NCBI GenBank assembly: GCA_038522635.1
Contig: JBCBJZ010000199.1
Span: forward strand, 1-5,130
DNA from: JBCBJZ01 sp038522635
GTDB lineage: Bacteria > Pseudomonadota > Alphaproteobacteria > Rhizobiales > Hyphomicrobiaceae
Length of the DNA stretch: 5,130 bases
Reading direction: 5' to 3'
Part shown: piece after piece, positions 4,936 through 5,130 of the stretch
How positions within the stretch are numbered: the first letter of the stretch is position 1
Layout: every line of letters starts with the position of its first letter
Made by a program: the position numbers and the translations under genes
The notes under the pieces: generated by a model
The model's input: the letters and a program-made list of their open reading frames with translations, nothing else
Database searches by the model: none
What the model was told of the DNA's origin: nothing

Positions 4936-5130
4936 CGCTTTCGCCGGCGGGCTGAACCGGCATGACGCGCTTGCCGTTCTGGCAGTAGCGCTGCGTCGCT
5001 TGCGGCGAACCCAGCAGCGAGATGTCATCCAATCGCTTCGACCGCCGCGGCACGCGCCCGTAGACGCGCTTCCAGCGGGCGACAAGACCGCTCGTCTGTT
5101 TCTCGATGCCGGCCGGCGCACCGCAGTAGA
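4919..5130 (-). CDS. C-terminal part of an unidentified Cys-containing protein (partial)
   Basis: The gene enters from the right edge and ends at TAA 4921-4919, giving 69 residues. The visible part begins YCGAPAGIEKQTSGLVARWK, continues with a basic middle (RVYGRVPRRSKRLDD) and ends near RYCQNGKRVMPVQPAGES before VGQRR. Its composition is protein-like and its third positions are GC-rich, whereas the other minus frame over the same bases is Arg/Ser-rich. It has two cysteines (residues 2 and 49 of the fragment) and no membrane segment in the visible portion; a small exported protein is possible but cannot be shown without the N-terminus. I do not recognise the family. The stop codon falls inside the first unit of a 24-bp tandem repeat, so the 3' end of this gene has been or is subject to repeat expansion. 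It lies 312 bases upstream of the membrane-protein gene on the same strand. Confidence 0.6.
   Translation of the reverse strand, partial: YCGAPAGIEKQTSGLVARWKRVYGRVPRRSKRLDDISLLGSPQATQRYCQNGKRVMPVQPAGESVGQRR

Noticed and set aside
4802..5130. + strand open frame with HEALAPLT repeats antisense to the right-hand gene
   Set aside because: It has no start codon with a ribosome binding site in the window, and its openness is expected opposite a GC3-rich gene. The minus-strand frame is far more protein-like.

Overview
The window is high-GC bacterial DNA with codon third positions dominated by G and C. The gene types are an exported Cys-pair protein with a terminal W-x-R-C motif, a CxxC/CPHC glutaredoxin-type protein, a hexose-6-phosphate mutarotase and a polytopic membrane protein. 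Together they suggest a proteobacterium, most likely an alphaproteobacterium. That placement is inference only: there is no rRNA or marker gene here.

Layout. At 1-98 is the apparent 3' end of a + strand gene in visibly AT-richer DNA (43 of the first 100 bases are G/C). At about 162-425 is a compact minus-strand unit: a candidate promoter, a near-ideal Shine-Dalgarno, a 26-codon ORF (281-361), a roughly 85-base tail and a hairpin followed by T residues. Next is a + strand secreted small protein (444-1010), whose 3' end overlaps by 130 bases the convergent minus-strand two-domain thioredoxin/glutaredoxin protein (881-1558). A 327-base divergent gap follows, then a + strand gene of unknown function (1886-2287). 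It converges on a minus-strand pair: a glucose-6-phosphate 1-epimerase-like protein (2328-3344) and, overlapping it by 4 bases (ATGA), an upstream multi-pass membrane protein (3341-4606). A 312-base gap carries a perfect 14-bp tandem duplication and leads to a 24-bp tandem repeat (4860-4935). The rightmost, truncated minus-strand gene (4919-5130) stops inside that repeat.

How the genes fit together. The only clear operon is membrane protein then epimerase, which are probably co-translated. The epimerase interconverts anomers of hexose 6-phosphates in the cytoplasm. The membrane partner is unrecognised, and its large, probably periplasmic loop holds six cysteines. The glutaredoxin protein is a cytoplasmic thiol-redox candidate. 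I see no mobile element, tRNA, rRNA or CRISPR array, and no clear multi-gene novel system. The most unusual items are the tiny minus-strand peptide/RNA unit with a potentially self-sequestered ribosome binding site, the 24-bp repeat that carries a stop codon in every unit, and the long convergent overlap.
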